In this document: one piece after another, positions 36,001-44,260 of the stretch
Position numbering within the stretch: the first letter of the stretch is position 1
Layout of the letters: each line of letters starts with the position of its first letter
Source of the DNA: Xanthobacteraceae bacterium
Lineage (GTDB): Bacteria; Pseudomonadota; Alphaproteobacteria; Rhizobiales; Xanthobacteraceae
Assembly (NCBI GenBank): GCA_022844485.1
Contig: JALHLQ010000028.1
Coordinates: 1-50,813, forward strand
Length of the DNA stretch: 50,813 nucleotides
Reading direction: 5' to 3'
Program-made: the position numbers and the translations under genes
Notes under the pieces: model-generated
Seen by the model: the letters and a program-made list of their open reading frames with translations, nothing else
Told to the model about the DNA's origin: nothing
Databases searched by the model: none

Positions 36001-36791
36001 CCGCCACCCCGTTGAGGACCGGGCGCCAGGTTGACGAAAGCACCACCGCCTCCGGAAAACTCTCCGCCGGTCCCACCGGTCGGACCCCCGCCGGCCCCAC
36101 CGTTCGGGCCCCCGCCGGCTCCGGCGCTGGTGAAATTTCCGTTCTGGCCGGCGATGAAGGTGCCGCCGCCGCCGCCGCCCGCAGACTGATCATCAGTTTC
36201 GTCATAGACCCCGAGCCCGCCACGGCCGCCCATCCCACCACCGCCGCCGCCCGTCTCGTTCAGAAAACCAGCTTGGATTTGCTGCCCGCCCGCTCCCCCT
36301 GTCGCGCTGTTGCCGGTCATCGCGACACCTTCAAGCGTAAGCGACGCGCCCGACCGCACGAAAACTCCACCGCCGCCGCCGAGGCCGCCGCCACCGCCGG
36401 AGCCGCCGCGTATGTCCGCGTCTCCACCGGCACCGCCGATTGCCACGCCGTTCGTAAGCACGGTGTTCTGGATGGCGACCGTACCGGAGTTTATGAAGAA
36501 GATACGGCTCGCTCCACCTCCGGAGACGGTGAAGCCGTTGCCGATGATGGTCAGCGTACGGTTAGCTCCCGTTGCCCCGATGATCGGCAGAGCTCCTGCC
36601 AATGTTATGTTCCCAGTCAGAGTGATGGTGCTCGTTGTCGAGGGCACGGCTCCGGCAAGCGTAATTGCGAAGCCCAGTTCGGCCGCATTCGAGGCGACAA
36701 AGTCGTCTCCGCGCGCAAACCCGCCCAGGCTGACGAGCGCCGTCGAGGTGAGCAGGAAAAGCTTGCGGGCGCGGCCGGGCGTCCTCGTCAT
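33093..36791 (-). CDS. Autotransporter with a Gly-rich passenger and PATR-type repeats
   Basis: A 1232-residue protein from ATG 36791. Signal-like N-terminus (RKLFLLTSTALVSLGGFARG); a beta-helix start (ITLTGNITLAGALPIIG); a very Gly-rich stretch of about 250 residues (about 117-365) of GGxGG and GGGGG units; then passenger-associated repeats such as LTLTGANTYTGSTTISGGAL and LILNGTNTYTGATAVNGGSL. The last 280 or so residues are the outer-membrane beta-barrel, ending in the expected aromatic residue (RLRIEF). It is exported by the type V route; probably a surface adhesin-like protein. Function is not predictable. Upstream lies the divergent winged-helix gene. Confidence 0.93.
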   Translation of the reverse strand: MTRTPGRARKLFLLTSTALVSLGGFARGDDFVASNAAELGFAITLAGAVPSTTSTITLTGNITLAGALPIIGATGANRTLTIIGNGFTVSGGGASRIFFINSGTVAIQNTVLTNGVAIGGAGGDADIRGGSGGGGGLGGGGGVFVRSGASLTLEGVAMTGNSATGGAGGQQIQAGFLNETGGGGGGMGGRGGLGVYDETDDQSAGGGGGGTFIAGQNGNFTSAGAGGGPNGGAGGGPTGGTGGEFSGGGGAFVNLAPGPQRGGGGGFGGGGGGGVTGGAGGFGGGGGGGLQGGNGGFGGGQGGTLFGGTPGFGGGSTIGQFGGGGAGLGGAVFVMEGSTLLVRNGRDVAGTETVASGGAVTGGAAGGGLANAGQGLGTGFFLEGGASVTFQTDAGRDAIMSDTIASNLADGGITKQGAGILRLTGLGSTYTGGTRVTDGTLVVFNDTSLGGAAGGITISNGATLRSINTLNSTRAITLSTGGGTLDTLSANMNLTGPVTGAGKLVKRSAGTLTLSAANTFSGGMTVEGGTLRLLNNAAAGTGAITTTGSVVSYGNGVTLANPIVINSNTTQLEVLGADTATQAGDISETGGARPLEKIGTGTLTLTGANTYTGSTTISGGALRIGNGGTTGSVGAGNVVNNGILTFERSNALTFSNVISGAGSLNQNGTGSLILNGTNTYTGATAVNGGSLFVNGSAAASSGLTVNTGGVVGGTGQLPGTTVNAGGALAPGNSVGTITVNGNLTLNAGSATTIEVQGPAADRINVTGTATLAGTLQVVPLGGAYAFNTPYTILNAAGGRAGTFATVQSGFTGALSATVTYDPNNVFLTLSANPLSPLLSGGTQNRRNAAAAIDSALLGGRNIDFLLPLFAQPAVDGIRLGLDQLSGQVHTAAAPAGAVIAGQFLSAMLDPNALGRQAMGGPLAYAPEAGSRPAGISAINKAAGSTAATDDSGRIAVWATMPGTSGHVDGNARIGSHRRAERAISMSVGADMRAGSDAIVGGAMSGGRVTASLAAGLGAMTAEVFQAGVYGFAQYGALSLGGAAAYTMMEIDSTRAVPVLGIDTLKATYRAHGFSGRFEAAYDLARWPGLSFAPVAALQVSTLYMPAFTETNATGIPAAGLTVASGNAVALRGELGGRVEIRTRMNGTDVSFFARAAWGLYGERDAQMSAAFTGLPGLAFTVTGAQADRNTSLLSAGFDMALTPSVSFGARFDGEYGANITRTAGTARLRIEF

Positions 36792-37012
36792 AGGGCGTTT
36801 CACGCTCGCCAGCCTGGCCGAGCCTCCCGAAACAGAAGATGGATGGCGCGATCCTAAGGAGGGCGCTTCGATATCGTTTGACAAAATCAGGAGGCATTCT
36901 TCTTCATCGCATCTTGTTGCCTCAGCGCAACACCCGCGCGGACGTCCTGGGGCAGGACTGGCAGAAATTGGTAGTATCGGCCCGTACATGGACATTATCT
37001 CTGCTTTCTCCG

Positions 37013-37954
37013 ATGTTTGACGCTGACATGTCCGACGCCGAGCCCGCCTCGTTCACGGGCGCCGACCTCGATCGCCAGCGCCTCGACCAGGCGGCGCGGC
37101 GCGTCGGCGAGCATCCGCGCTTCGAGGCCGCGCTCGAAATGTTCTGCGCGGGCGTGGTGGACAGTTTCGAGGGCGACCGCCTCGCCAACCGCCTGATGGG
37201 GCAGGCGGGGCGTTTTGCCATACTGGCCCTTCTCATCGCGCTCGGTGGTGGACGCGACGGCGCTGGCGTGACGGTGACGCGGCTCGCCGAGCTTCTCGGC
37301 AAGCGCAAGCCCGCGAGCCCCGGCCGCACCCATGCTTTGGCGGGCGCGTTACGCGCCGCGGGCGCCATCGAGTCTGCGGTTCAATCGTCCGACAATCGCG
37401 AGCGGCCGGTGAGGGCAACGGCGTTGATGCTCGCCCAGGCCGCGCGCTGGGTCGAGCGCAGCCTCGCGCCGGCCGAACTGGTGACGCCGTTGCCCGCGCG
37501 GGCAGCCGACCTTGCGCGGCGGCCGGGCTTCGTCGAACGCTACTTCGTGCATATGGTCACGCCCTATATCGCCGAGGGCTTCATCCTTTACGACGGCTTT
37601 CCCGAAGTCGAGCGCATCATGCAGCGCGCCGGCGGCTATGTGCTGATGATCGAGATGCTGCGCACGGCAACCTGGGGCGCTGGCGGCATGCTCAGCGCGC
37701 ATATTCCCTCGGGAACGGTCGCGGCAAGGCTGACGATCTCACGGGCGCAGGTGCGCAGCGTTCTACGCATGGCCGAGGCGCGAGGCTGGCTCGCGTTGCG
37801 TGCGCGCGGCAATCGCATCGTCGAACTCGACCCGGCCTTCGCCGCACGTCTGCGCCATTGGGTGGCGACGGAGCTCGCCTGGGGCGCCGACCTCGCGCGC
37901 CGCGCGGCTGCCGACCTTGGCGGCGGCGCCTTCTTCGACGCCGCGCCGGCTTAA
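37013..37954 (+). CDS. Tandem winged-helix DNA-binding protein of unknown family
   Basis: About 313 residues (starts at ATG 37013 or 37028; neither has a good ribosome binding site). Two segments look like winged helix-turn-helix domains: GVTVTRLAELLGKRKPASPGRTHALAGALRAAGAIE in the first half and GTVAARLTISRAQVRSVLRMAEARGWLALRARGNRIVEL near the end. Between them is a helical linker with YFVHMVTPYIAEGFILYDGFPEVERIM. No signal or membrane segment. It is divergent from the autotransporter gene, about 220 bases away, and so could regulate it. I do not recognise a named family. Confidence 0.65.
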   Translation: MFDADMSDAEPASFTGADLDRQRLDQAARRVGEHPRFEAALEMFCAGVVDSFEGDRLANRLMGQAGRFAILALLIALGGGRDGAGVTVTRLAELLGKRKPASPGRTHALAGALRAAGAIESAVQSSDNRERPVRATALMLAQAARWVERSLAPAELVTPLPARAADLARRPGFVERYFVHMVTPYIAEGFILYDGFPEVERIMQRAGGYVLMIEMLRTATWGAGGMLSAHIPSGTVAARLTISRAQVRSVLRMAEARGWLALRARGNRIVELDPAFAARLRHWVATELAWGADLARRAAADLGGGAFFDAAPA

Positions 37955-38071
37955 ATCTGGGAATCCCCCGTCAGCCCCGTGGGGGCCGATATGCAACTCC
38001 GAGACCTACGCGTAATATTGTTTCGCACCGGGCGCAGTCAGGATAAAAAGGACAGCAATCCAGGAGGCACC

Positions 38072-38551
38072 GTGCCCACCCGTCTCGACCGCATTGATCT
38101 GAAAATCCTGAAAGAACTTCAAGACGATGGCCGCATGACCAACGTGGAATTGGCGCGGCGTGTCGGCATTTCCGCACCGCCCTGCCTGCGTCGCGTCCGC
38201 GCTTTGGAGGAGGCCGGATTCATCAAGGGCTATCGCGGGCTGCTCGACGAAAAACTGCTCGGCTACGAAGTCACCGTCTTCGCCATGGTGCATCTCAACA
38301 GCCAGGCCGATGCCGATCTGGCCGCGTTCGAGGATTTCGTCCGCAAGCAGCCGTTCGTGCGCGAATGCTGGATGCTTTCCGGCGAGATCGACTTCATCCT
38401 CAAATGCGTCGCGCCGGACCTGCGCTCCTTCCAGGCCTTTGTCGGCGAACTCACCGCCGCGCCCAATGTGCGCAACGTGAAGACGTCGCTGACGCTGAAG
38501 AACTCCAAGGACGCGCCCATGGTGCCGCTCGAACCGGGCCAGGCGGGCTGA
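38072..38551 (+). CDS. Lrp/AsnC family transcriptional regulator
   Basis: A 159-residue regulator from GTG 38072, preceded by a strong CAGGAGG. The N-terminal helix-turn-helix (DLKILKELQDDGRMTNVELARRVGISAPPCLRRVRALEEAGFIKGYR) is standard, followed by the RAM ligand-binding domain (VTVFAMVHLN, FVRECWMLSGEIDFILKCVAPDL, VRNVKTSLTLK). DUF1446 starts four bases after its stop, so this is the first gene of an operon and probably its regulator, sensing an amino acid or related ligand by family analogy. Confidence 0.93.
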   Translation: MPTRLDRIDLKILKELQDDGRMTNVELARRVGISAPPCLRRVRALEEAGFIKGYRGLLDEKLLGYEVTVFAMVHLNSQADADLAAFEDFVRKQPFVRECWMLSGEIDFILKCVAPDLRSFQAFVGELTAAPNVRNVKTSLTLKNSKDAPMVPLEPGQAG

Positions 38552-38555
38552 CCTC

Positions 38556-39935
38556 ATGGACTCCGTGTTTATAGGAGGGGCCGCCGGGTTTGCCGGCGAC
38601 CGCACCGACGCACCCGGACCGATCGTGGATTCGCTGATCGCGCGCAGCGGGCCGCGCTTCCTCATGTTCGAGATGCTGGCCGAGCGCACGCTCGCGCTTC
38701 TCCAGATCGAGCGCCGCCGCGATCCCGCCGCCGGCTACAATCCCGCCTTCGAACGGTTCATCGCTCCGATCCTCGCGCGCTGCCTCGATCACGGGATCAA
38801 GATCGTGGGCAATTTCGGCGGCGCCAATCCGCGCGGCGCGGCGGCGCGCATCGGCGCCATCGCCAAGGCGCAAGGCTGCGCCCTGCGCATCGCGATTGTC
38901 GAGGGCGACGACCTGGCCGCAACACTGTCGGCGCAGGATTTCGCCAAGCGCGAAGTCGACGGCCAAATGCTGCGCGGCGCCCCGCCAATCGTCGCCGCCA
39001 ACGTCTATCTCGGCGCGTCGCCGATCGCGGACGCGCTCGATCAAGGGGCGGATATCGTGGTGACCGGGCGCGTCGCCGATTCCGCGCTCGCGCTCGGGCC
39101 GCTCATCCATGCGTTCCGCTGGCCGATGGAGGATTGGGACCGCATGGCCGCCGGCACGCTTGCGGGGCATTTTCTCGAATGCGGCGCGCAGGTGACGGGC
39201 GGCTATTTCGCCGATCCCGGACACAAGGACGTGCGCGGGATGGCCGATATCGGTTACCCGATCGCCGAAATCGCGCGCAACGGAGACATCGTCATCACCA
39301 AGCCGGAGCGGACCGGCGGACGCGTGGATCGGCTCACCGTCACCGAGCAGATGCTCTACGAAATCCACGACCCCGCGGCCTATCTCGCGCCGGATGTCGT
39401 GCTCGATCTCTCCGCGGTCGAAATCGAGGAGATCGCGCCCGATCGCGTGCGCGTGTCGGGGGCGCGCGGACGCGCCCGGCCGGCAAGCCTGAAAGCGACG
39501 GTCTGCGTCGAAGGCGGGACGCTGGGCGAGGCGGAAATCTCATATGCGGGCGTGAACGCCGTCGCGCGCGCGCAGCTTGCCATCGACACCGTGCGCGAGC
39601 GCATGCGCCGCCGCGCGCCGGATCTCTTCATCCGCGCCGACATCATCGGGGTCGCCAGCATTCTCGCCAATGATTCGGGAACGGTGCTGGCGGCGGCGCT
39701 CGCCGGCAGCCATGCGCGCGATGTCCGGGTGCGGTTCGCCGCGCAGGACCGCGACGCGGCCAAGGTCGAAGCGCTGCTCGACGAGGTCGAGGGGCTCTAC
39801 TGCGCGGGGCCGGCCGGGGGAGGGGGCGTGCGGCGGCGCCTTGCGCCGCGGCTCAAAAGCGCGTCGTGTCTGATCGAGCGGGAGTTCGTGAAGCCGACCG
39901 TGACGTTGATCGAGGCGGGAGCGCGAGGCGGATGA
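38556..39935 (+). CDS. Acyclic terpene utilization AtuA-like (DUF1446) protein
   Basis: A 459-residue cytoplasmic protein of the DUF1446/AtuA family: GGAAGFAGDRTDAPGPIVDSL, FEMLAERTLALLQ, HGIKIVGNFGGANPRGAAARI, GASPIADALDQGADIVVTGRVADSALALGPL, AGTLAGHFLECGAQVTGGYFADPGHKDV, IGYPIAEI and VTEQMLYEIHDPAAYLAPDVVLDL. AtuA is required for acyclic terpene degradation in Pseudomonas, but the reaction of this family is not established. Its end overlaps the next gene, a small AtuA-like C-terminal-domain protein. Confidence 0.9.
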   Translation: MDSVFIGGAAGFAGDRTDAPGPIVDSLIARSGPRFLMFEMLAERTLALLQIERRRDPAAGYNPAFERFIAPILARCLDHGIKIVGNFGGANPRGAAARIGAIAKAQGCALRIAIVEGDDLAATLSAQDFAKREVDGQMLRGAPPIVAANVYLGASPIADALDQGADIVVTGRVADSALALGPLIHAFRWPMEDWDRMAAGTLAGHFLECGAQVTGGYFADPGHKDVRGMADIGYPIAEIARNGDIVITKPERTGGRVDRLTVTEQMLYEIHDPAAYLAPDVVLDLSAVEIEEIAPDRVRVSGARGRARPASLKATVCVEGGTLGEAEISYAGVNAVARAQLAIDTVRERMRRRAPDLFIRADIIGVASILANDSGTVLAAALAGSHARDVRVRFAAQDRDAAKVEALLDEVEGLYCAGPAGGGGVRRRLAPRLKSASCLIEREFVKPTVTLIEAGARGG

Positions 39936-40285
39936 AAGTCCTGCTGCACGAACTCGCGACCGCGCGCGCCGGCGACAAGGGCAACCGCTCCAACATCGCG
40001 CTCGTGTGCCGCGACCCCGCCGCCTATCCGGCGCTGGCCGCCGCGGTGACCACGGAGCGCGTCGCCGCGCTGTTTTCCTCGCGCCGCCCGGCCGCCGTGA
40101 TCCGCTACGATCTGCCGAATGTCGCCGCGTTCAATTTCGTGCTGGACGACGTGCTGGAAGGCGGGGTCAACTCCAGCCTCGGACTCGACGGACACGGAAA
40201 GTCGCTGTCGTTCCTCCTGCTCGGCATGGAGATCGATATCGAAGCGGAATTGGCGCGACGCCTCGGCGTGAAGACCGGCGCGTAA
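39932..40285 (+). CDS. AtuA-related small subunit
   Basis: A 117-residue protein starting at ATG 39932, which overlaps the preceding stop as ATGA. It matches the small domain that is fused to, or encoded after, AtuA-like proteins: LLHELATARAGDKGNRSNIALVCRDPAAYPAL, VRYD-type LPNVAAFNFVLDDVLEGGVNSSLGLDGHGKSLSFLLLGMEI. The two AtuA-like proteins probably form one enzyme. No signal peptide. Function inferred only from family pairing. Confidence 0.88.
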   Translation: MKVLLHELATARAGDKGNRSNIALVCRDPAAYPALAAAVTTERVAALFSSRRPAAVIRYDLPNVAAFNFVLDDVLEGGVNSSLGLDGHGKSLSFLLLGMEIDIEAELARRLGVKTGA

Positions 40286-40296
40286 GGGAGGGTGCA

Positions 40297-41265
40297 ATGA
40301 GCGGGTTTCTGAAAGCGTTGATGGCCATTCTCTGCATGGCGGCGGCGGTGGGCGGCGCGCAGGCGCAGAGCGCCTATCCGAGCCAGACGATCAAGTTCAT
40401 CCTTCCGTTCGGGCCGGGAAGCGGAACGGACACGCTGGCGCGGCTGCTTGCGCACCGCATGTCGGCGCAGCTCGGACAATCCATCGTGATCGAGAACATG
40501 GCCGGCGGCAGCGGCGTCATCGCCGCGCAGGCGGTCGCGCGCGCCGCGCCCGACGGCTACACCGTGCTCGTCACCTCCAACACGACGCATGCCGCCAATC
40601 AGAGCCTGTTGAAGAAGGTGCCCTACGACGCCGTCGCCGATTTCGAGCCGGTGACGAAGCTCGGCAACATCACGCTTGCGCTCGTTGCGCATCCCTCGGT
40701 GCCCGTCAACGACGTCAAGGAGCTTCTGGCCTATGCCAAGGCCAATCCGGGCAAGCTGAGCTTCGGCTCGGGCTCGAGCTCCTCGCGCATCGCGGGCGAA
40801 CTTCTGAAAACGATGGCCGGGATCGATCTCCTGCACGTTCCCTACAAGAGCAACCCGCAGGTCGTGACCGATCTGCTCGGCGGGCAGATTTCGCTGTTCT
40901 TCGGCGACGTCTCCACCTCGCTTCCGCCCGTGCGCGCGGGCCGGCTGAAGGGGCTCGCGGTCTCGAGCGCCAAGCGCACGCCGCTTGCGCCCGACCTGCC
41001 GACCATCGACGAGGTCGGGATCAAAGGCTACGAGCTCACGGCCTGGTTTGCGGCCTACGCGCCGGCAAAAACGCCGCCGGCGATCGTCGAACGGCTCAAC
41101 GCGTCGTTCCGGCAGGCGCTGGCCGATCCGGACGTGGAAAAGAAACTCCTCGCCGCCGGCATCGAGCCCGACGCCGGCTCGCCCGCCGAGCTTGCGGCGT
41201 TCACGCTGTCCGAAATCAAGAAATGGGCGAAGATCGTCGCCGACGCGGGGATCCAGCCCGAGTGA
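40297..41265 (+). CDS. Tripartite tricarboxylate transporter family substrate-binding protein (Bug)
   Basis: A 322-residue receptor from ATG 40297 with GGGAGG ahead. Signal peptide through AVGGAQAQ, then YPSQTIKFILPFGPGSGTDTLARLLA, QSIVIENMAGGSGVIAAQAVA, AAPDGYTVLV, NPGKLSFGSGSSSSRIAGELL and HVPYKSNPQVVTDLLGGQISL. It is the fourth gene of the Lrp-AtuA operon, so its ligand may be the substrate or product of the AtuA-like enzyme, which is an inference. The stop overlaps the GTG start of the glycosyltransferase gene. Confidence 0.92.
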   Translation: MSGFLKALMAILCMAAAVGGAQAQSAYPSQTIKFILPFGPGSGTDTLARLLAHRMSAQLGQSIVIENMAGGSGVIAAQAVARAAPDGYTVLVTSNTTHAANQSLLKKVPYDAVADFEPVTKLGNITLALVAHPSVPVNDVKELLAYAKANPGKLSFGSGSSSSRIAGELLKTMAGIDLLHVPYKSNPQVVTDLLGGQISLFFGDVSTSLPPVRAGRLKGLAVSSAKRTPLAPDLPTIDEVGIKGYELTAWFAAYAPAKTPPAIVERLNASFRQALADPDVEKKLLAAGIEPDAGSPAELAAFTLSEIKKWAKIVADAGIQPE

Positions 41266-42317
41266 GCGTTGCGGATGACGCGAGACGGCAAGCGGCGGGC
41301 GAGGCGCGGTCGCCGATCGCCGTGCTCGTCGAGCGCGAAGGGCTCGGCGACTCGCTTTTGAAGCTGCCGCTTCTGCGCGCGATCGCGCGCGGCTATCCGG
41401 GCCGGCCGATCTGGTGGATCTCGTCGTACCAGACCGCGATGTCGGAGAACCTCCGCCCGTTCACGTCGGATCTCATCGCCGAGGCGAGACCGTGGGCGAG
41501 GATCACGGCGCCGCTTTCGGACGCCGCCCCGAAGCTGCGGGAGCTGCCCGCGTTCTCGCACGTGTTCGATACCCGCACGCGCATCGCCAGCGTCTGGCTC
41601 GCGCGGCGCGTGCTCCGTTACCGGCGATACTATGCGGCGCTGCCCGGCTATGTCCTCAGCGATGCGCGTCCGCCCGGCCGCTTTGCGCGGCCCCGCCATG
41701 TCGGCGAGCGCGCGTTCAGCCTCGCGCAGGCCGCGCTCGGCAAGGCCGCCGATGGCGACGGGCGGCTGGAGAGCGGCGAGGAGGGGCGCAAGATCGCGGC
41801 GCGGCTCCTGCCGGAAGGCCGGACCTATATCGGTCTCGCCGTCGGCAGCCGCGAAGCGCGCAAGAACTGGCCGCTGGAGAAATTCGCGGAGCTTGCGAGC
41901 CTCATCGCCGGACGCGGGCTTGTGCCGGTCCTGCTCACCGGTCCGCAGGAGCAGGCCTATGCGGCCGACATCGCGCGGCTCGTGATCGCGGCCATCAATG
42001 CGGGGCCTGCGATCGCTCCGCTCGATGTGGCGATCGCGGTCGCGGCACGCTTGCGGCTTGCGGTCGCGAACGACAGCGGGCTCGGCCATCTGTGCGGCGC
42101 CGCCGGCACGCCGGTGGTCAGCCTGTTCGGTCCGACCGATCCGCGCCGCTGGGCGCCGATCGCGCCGGCGGGGCGCATCATCAGCGCCAGGGATTTCGGC
42201 GGCGAGGCGACGCCGCTGATTCCCGTGCAGGCGGTCGCCGAAGCCGTGGACGACATGCTGCTGCGAACGGAAAGCTGTGGTCGGCTGACTTCGCCTGCGC
42301 GAAAAGCTTGGACATAG
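41262..42317 (+). CDS. Glycosyltransferase family 9 protein
   Basis: A 351-residue protein from GTG 41262, which overlaps the previous stop as GTGA. The fold is of ADP-heptose:LPS heptosyltransferases: a Rossmann start (IAVLVEREGLGDSLLKLPLLRAIARGYPG), FSHVFDTRTR, GLAVGSREARKNWPLEKFAELASLIAGRGL, VLLTGPQEQAYA, and the sugar-nucleotide block VANDSGLGHLCGAAGTPVVSLFGPTDPRRWAPIAP. It would add a sugar to a surface glycan in the cytoplasm at the inner membrane. Being coupled to a Bug receptor gene is unusual. Confidence 0.88.
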   Translation: MSVADDARRQAAGEARSPIAVLVEREGLGDSLLKLPLLRAIARGYPGRPIWWISSYQTAMSENLRPFTSDLIAEARPWARITAPLSDAAPKLRELPAFSHVFDTRTRIASVWLARRVLRYRRYYAALPGYVLSDARPPGRFARPRHVGERAFSLAQAALGKAADGDGRLESGEEGRKIAARLLPEGRTYIGLAVGSREARKNWPLEKFAELASLIAGRGLVPVLLTGPQEQAYAADIARLVIAAINAGPAIAPLDVAIAVAARLRLAVANDSGLGHLCGAAGTPVVSLFGPTDPRRWAPIAPAGRIISARDFGGEATPLIPVQAVAEAVDDMLLRTESCGRLTSPARKAWT

Positions 42318-42390
42318 ACGCGCTTCTCGCGAACAATCGCGTCTGCGAGGCACTGCAAAAAATTCCTGACCTGATTTCCGAGTGTGGCGG

Positions 42391-44100
42391 ATGAAACCTT
42401 TTCGTCTGCGCCCGAGCGTTGACGCTTGCGCCAGGCCGCCGGCCGGGCACGGGCGCTGGCTGCGCGTCGGCGAATGCGTGTTCGACCCGGCGAGAAACGA
42501 GCTCGCGCGCGGCGCGCAAAACGTCGCGCTGGATCCGAAGCTCTCGGCGACGCTGCTCTATCTCGCCCGCCACGCCGGGCACGTCGTGGCACGCGACGAA
42601 TTGCAGATCGAGCTTTCGCCGGTTGCGACGCTTTGCGATCGCGCCCTCACGCAGGCGGTCGCCAAGCTGCGCCGGCTCCTTGGCGATACCGCCACGCAGC
42701 CCCGCTACATCGAAACCGTGGCACGGCGCGGCTATCGCCTGGTCGCCCCGGTCTCCTGGGTCAGCCGCGATCCTCGTGCGCACAAACCGTCCGCTTTCGC
42801 GCGCATCAAGCGGTGCGCGGCGGAATACATGCTGTTTGCGCTCGCCTTTGTCGCCGTCGCGGCCATGCTCCTGACGGCGGCCTGGCAGGCGCGCCGCAAC
42901 AGCGATGATGTCGATGCGCTGGTGGCCGCGGTGGCGAGCGTGCGTCCCATCGACTCGCTGCCCCTTCTCGCCGTCGGCGCCTTCGGGACGGCCGGCGCCG
43001 CTCCGGAGGATGCGCAACTCGCGCGCGCGCTGCGCACCCACCTGATGGTCGAGCTTGGCCGGATTCAATCCATTCGGGTGCTGCCGGCGGACGGCGCCCT
43101 TCCGCCGTCACGACCCGGACGCGGCCGGAACGCGCCCGTTCTCTCCCTCGACGGCCATTTGCGGCGCGCGGGCGACAGGGTCGGGGCCGAGGTCCGGCTG
43201 ACAGTCGTGGAGAGCGGCCGCACGCTCCTGATCGAAACGTTTGAGCGGCCCTATTCCGACCTGCTCGGATTGCAGGACGAGATCCTGTTCTCGCTCAGGC
43301 GCGCGCTCGCCTCGGAACTCCCCGTCAGCCTTCCCGCCGACGCATCGCGGCTGACCCGCAGCGTCCCGGCCTATGAACAGTATGTCCAGGCGCAGGCGCT
43401 GATGCGCGATGAGCGTTCCATCGTGCGTGCGCGCGGACGCTACTGGCGCGCGGTGCAGCTCGACGGATCGTTTGCCCGGGCCTATGCCGGGCTCGCGCTC
43501 ACCTATGCCGCGGAGACACGGCACGGTGTCGCGGGGGACAAGGAGCTCGATCTCGCGCTCGAACTCGCGCGAACGGCCGAGCAGATCGACGCGGCAATCC
43601 CCGAAATCCACTGGGTGCTCGCCTGGGTTCACGGGCAGCGGCGCAACCATGTCGACGCCCTCAAGCACCTGCGAAAGGCCTTGGCGCTCAACAGCTCGTT
43701 CGCCGAGGGCTACGGGCTGCTCGGCAGCATCCTCATCGACATGGGCCACGCCGCCCGGGCGGTCGAGATCCTCAAAGCCGCGCTGCAGCTCAACCCGAAT
43801 GGCGGGTTCCTCAATTCGCTCCTGCTTGGACGCGCGCTTTTCCACGCCGGCGACCATGCGCAGGCCGCGGCGCATTTGCGCGTGGCGGTCGAGCGCAGTC
43901 CGGGTAATCTCGAATCGCTCGTCTATTTCGCCGCCGCGCTCGCGCAGGCGGGGCAGCAGAAGGCGGCGGAATGGGCGATCGAGGACATCCGCACCATCAG
44001 CCCGGATTTCGCGCTCGAGCCGTGGCTGGCCGAGCAAGCGGTTTCCGATTCGAAAACGTTGGGGACGCTGGGCAGCGCGTTGCGGAGTCTGGGGTTGTAG
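42391..44100 (+). CDS. ToxR/CadC-like winged-helix regulator with a membrane helix and TPR domain
   Basis: A 569-residue protein from ATG 42391. The N-terminal OmpR-type winged helix (about 15-110) has VFDPARNELARGAQNVALDPKLSATLLYLARHAGHVVARDEL and YIETVARRGYRLVAPV. One transmembrane helix follows (FALAFVAVAAMLLTAAW, about 150), then a TolB-like part (LPLLAVGAFG...RIQSIRVLPADGALP) and several tetratricopeptide repeats (HLRKALALNSSFAEGYGLLGSILIDMG; AAALAQAGQQKAAEWAIEDI). The architecture suggests a membrane-anchored one-component regulator. It lies 73 bases after the glycosyltransferase gene and may be co-transcribed. Confidence 0.9.
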   Translation: MKPFRLRPSVDACARPPAGHGRWLRVGECVFDPARNELARGAQNVALDPKLSATLLYLARHAGHVVARDELQIELSPVATLCDRALTQAVAKLRRLLGDTATQPRYIETVARRGYRLVAPVSWVSRDPRAHKPSAFARIKRCAAEYMLFALAFVAVAAMLLTAAWQARRNSDDVDALVAAVASVRPIDSLPLLAVGAFGTAGAAPEDAQLARALRTHLMVELGRIQSIRVLPADGALPPSRPGRGRNAPVLSLDGHLRRAGDRVGAEVRLTVVESGRTLLIETFERPYSDLLGLQDEILFSLRRALASELPVSLPADASRLTRSVPAYEQYVQAQALMRDERSIVRARGRYWRAVQLDGSFARAYAGLALTYAAETRHGVAGDKELDLALELARTAEQIDAAIPEIHWVLAWVHGQRRNHVDALKHLRKALALNSSFAEGYGLLGSILIDMGHAARAVEILKAALQLNPNGGFLNSLLLGRALFHAGDHAQAAAHLRVAVERSPGNLESLVYFAAALAQAGQQKAAEWAIEDIRTISPDFALEPWLAEQAVSDSKTLGTLGSALRSLGL

Positions 44101-44168
44101 GCGCGCCTGCTTTTGGGGATCGATTGCGGCAGCGCCAAAACACGGTTCTTATCGCGCCTCTCCCCGCC

Positions 44169-44248
44169 CCCTCACCCGACCGCGCGTGTTGAACGTCCGG
44201 CGCTGCCCTCTCCCGCAAGGGGAGAGGGCGCGAGACGCAGGAGCGCTA
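44169..44248. repeat. Palindromic repeat and left direct repeat of the IS256 segment
   Basis: A full copy of the CTCTCCCGCAAGGGGAGAG-type repeat, ending in a GCGCGAGA stretch and then GACGCAGGAGCGCTA (44234-44248). The block from the hairpin to the 15-base end is repeated at 46100-46157, so the region between is bracketed by direct repeats. Confidence 0.75.
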
Positions 44249-44260
44249 GCGCTGAACTGA

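Noticed and set aside
35680..36241. Proline-rich open frames opposite the autotransporter
   Set aside because: They are the complement of the GGC/GGT-rich passenger and have no start signals.
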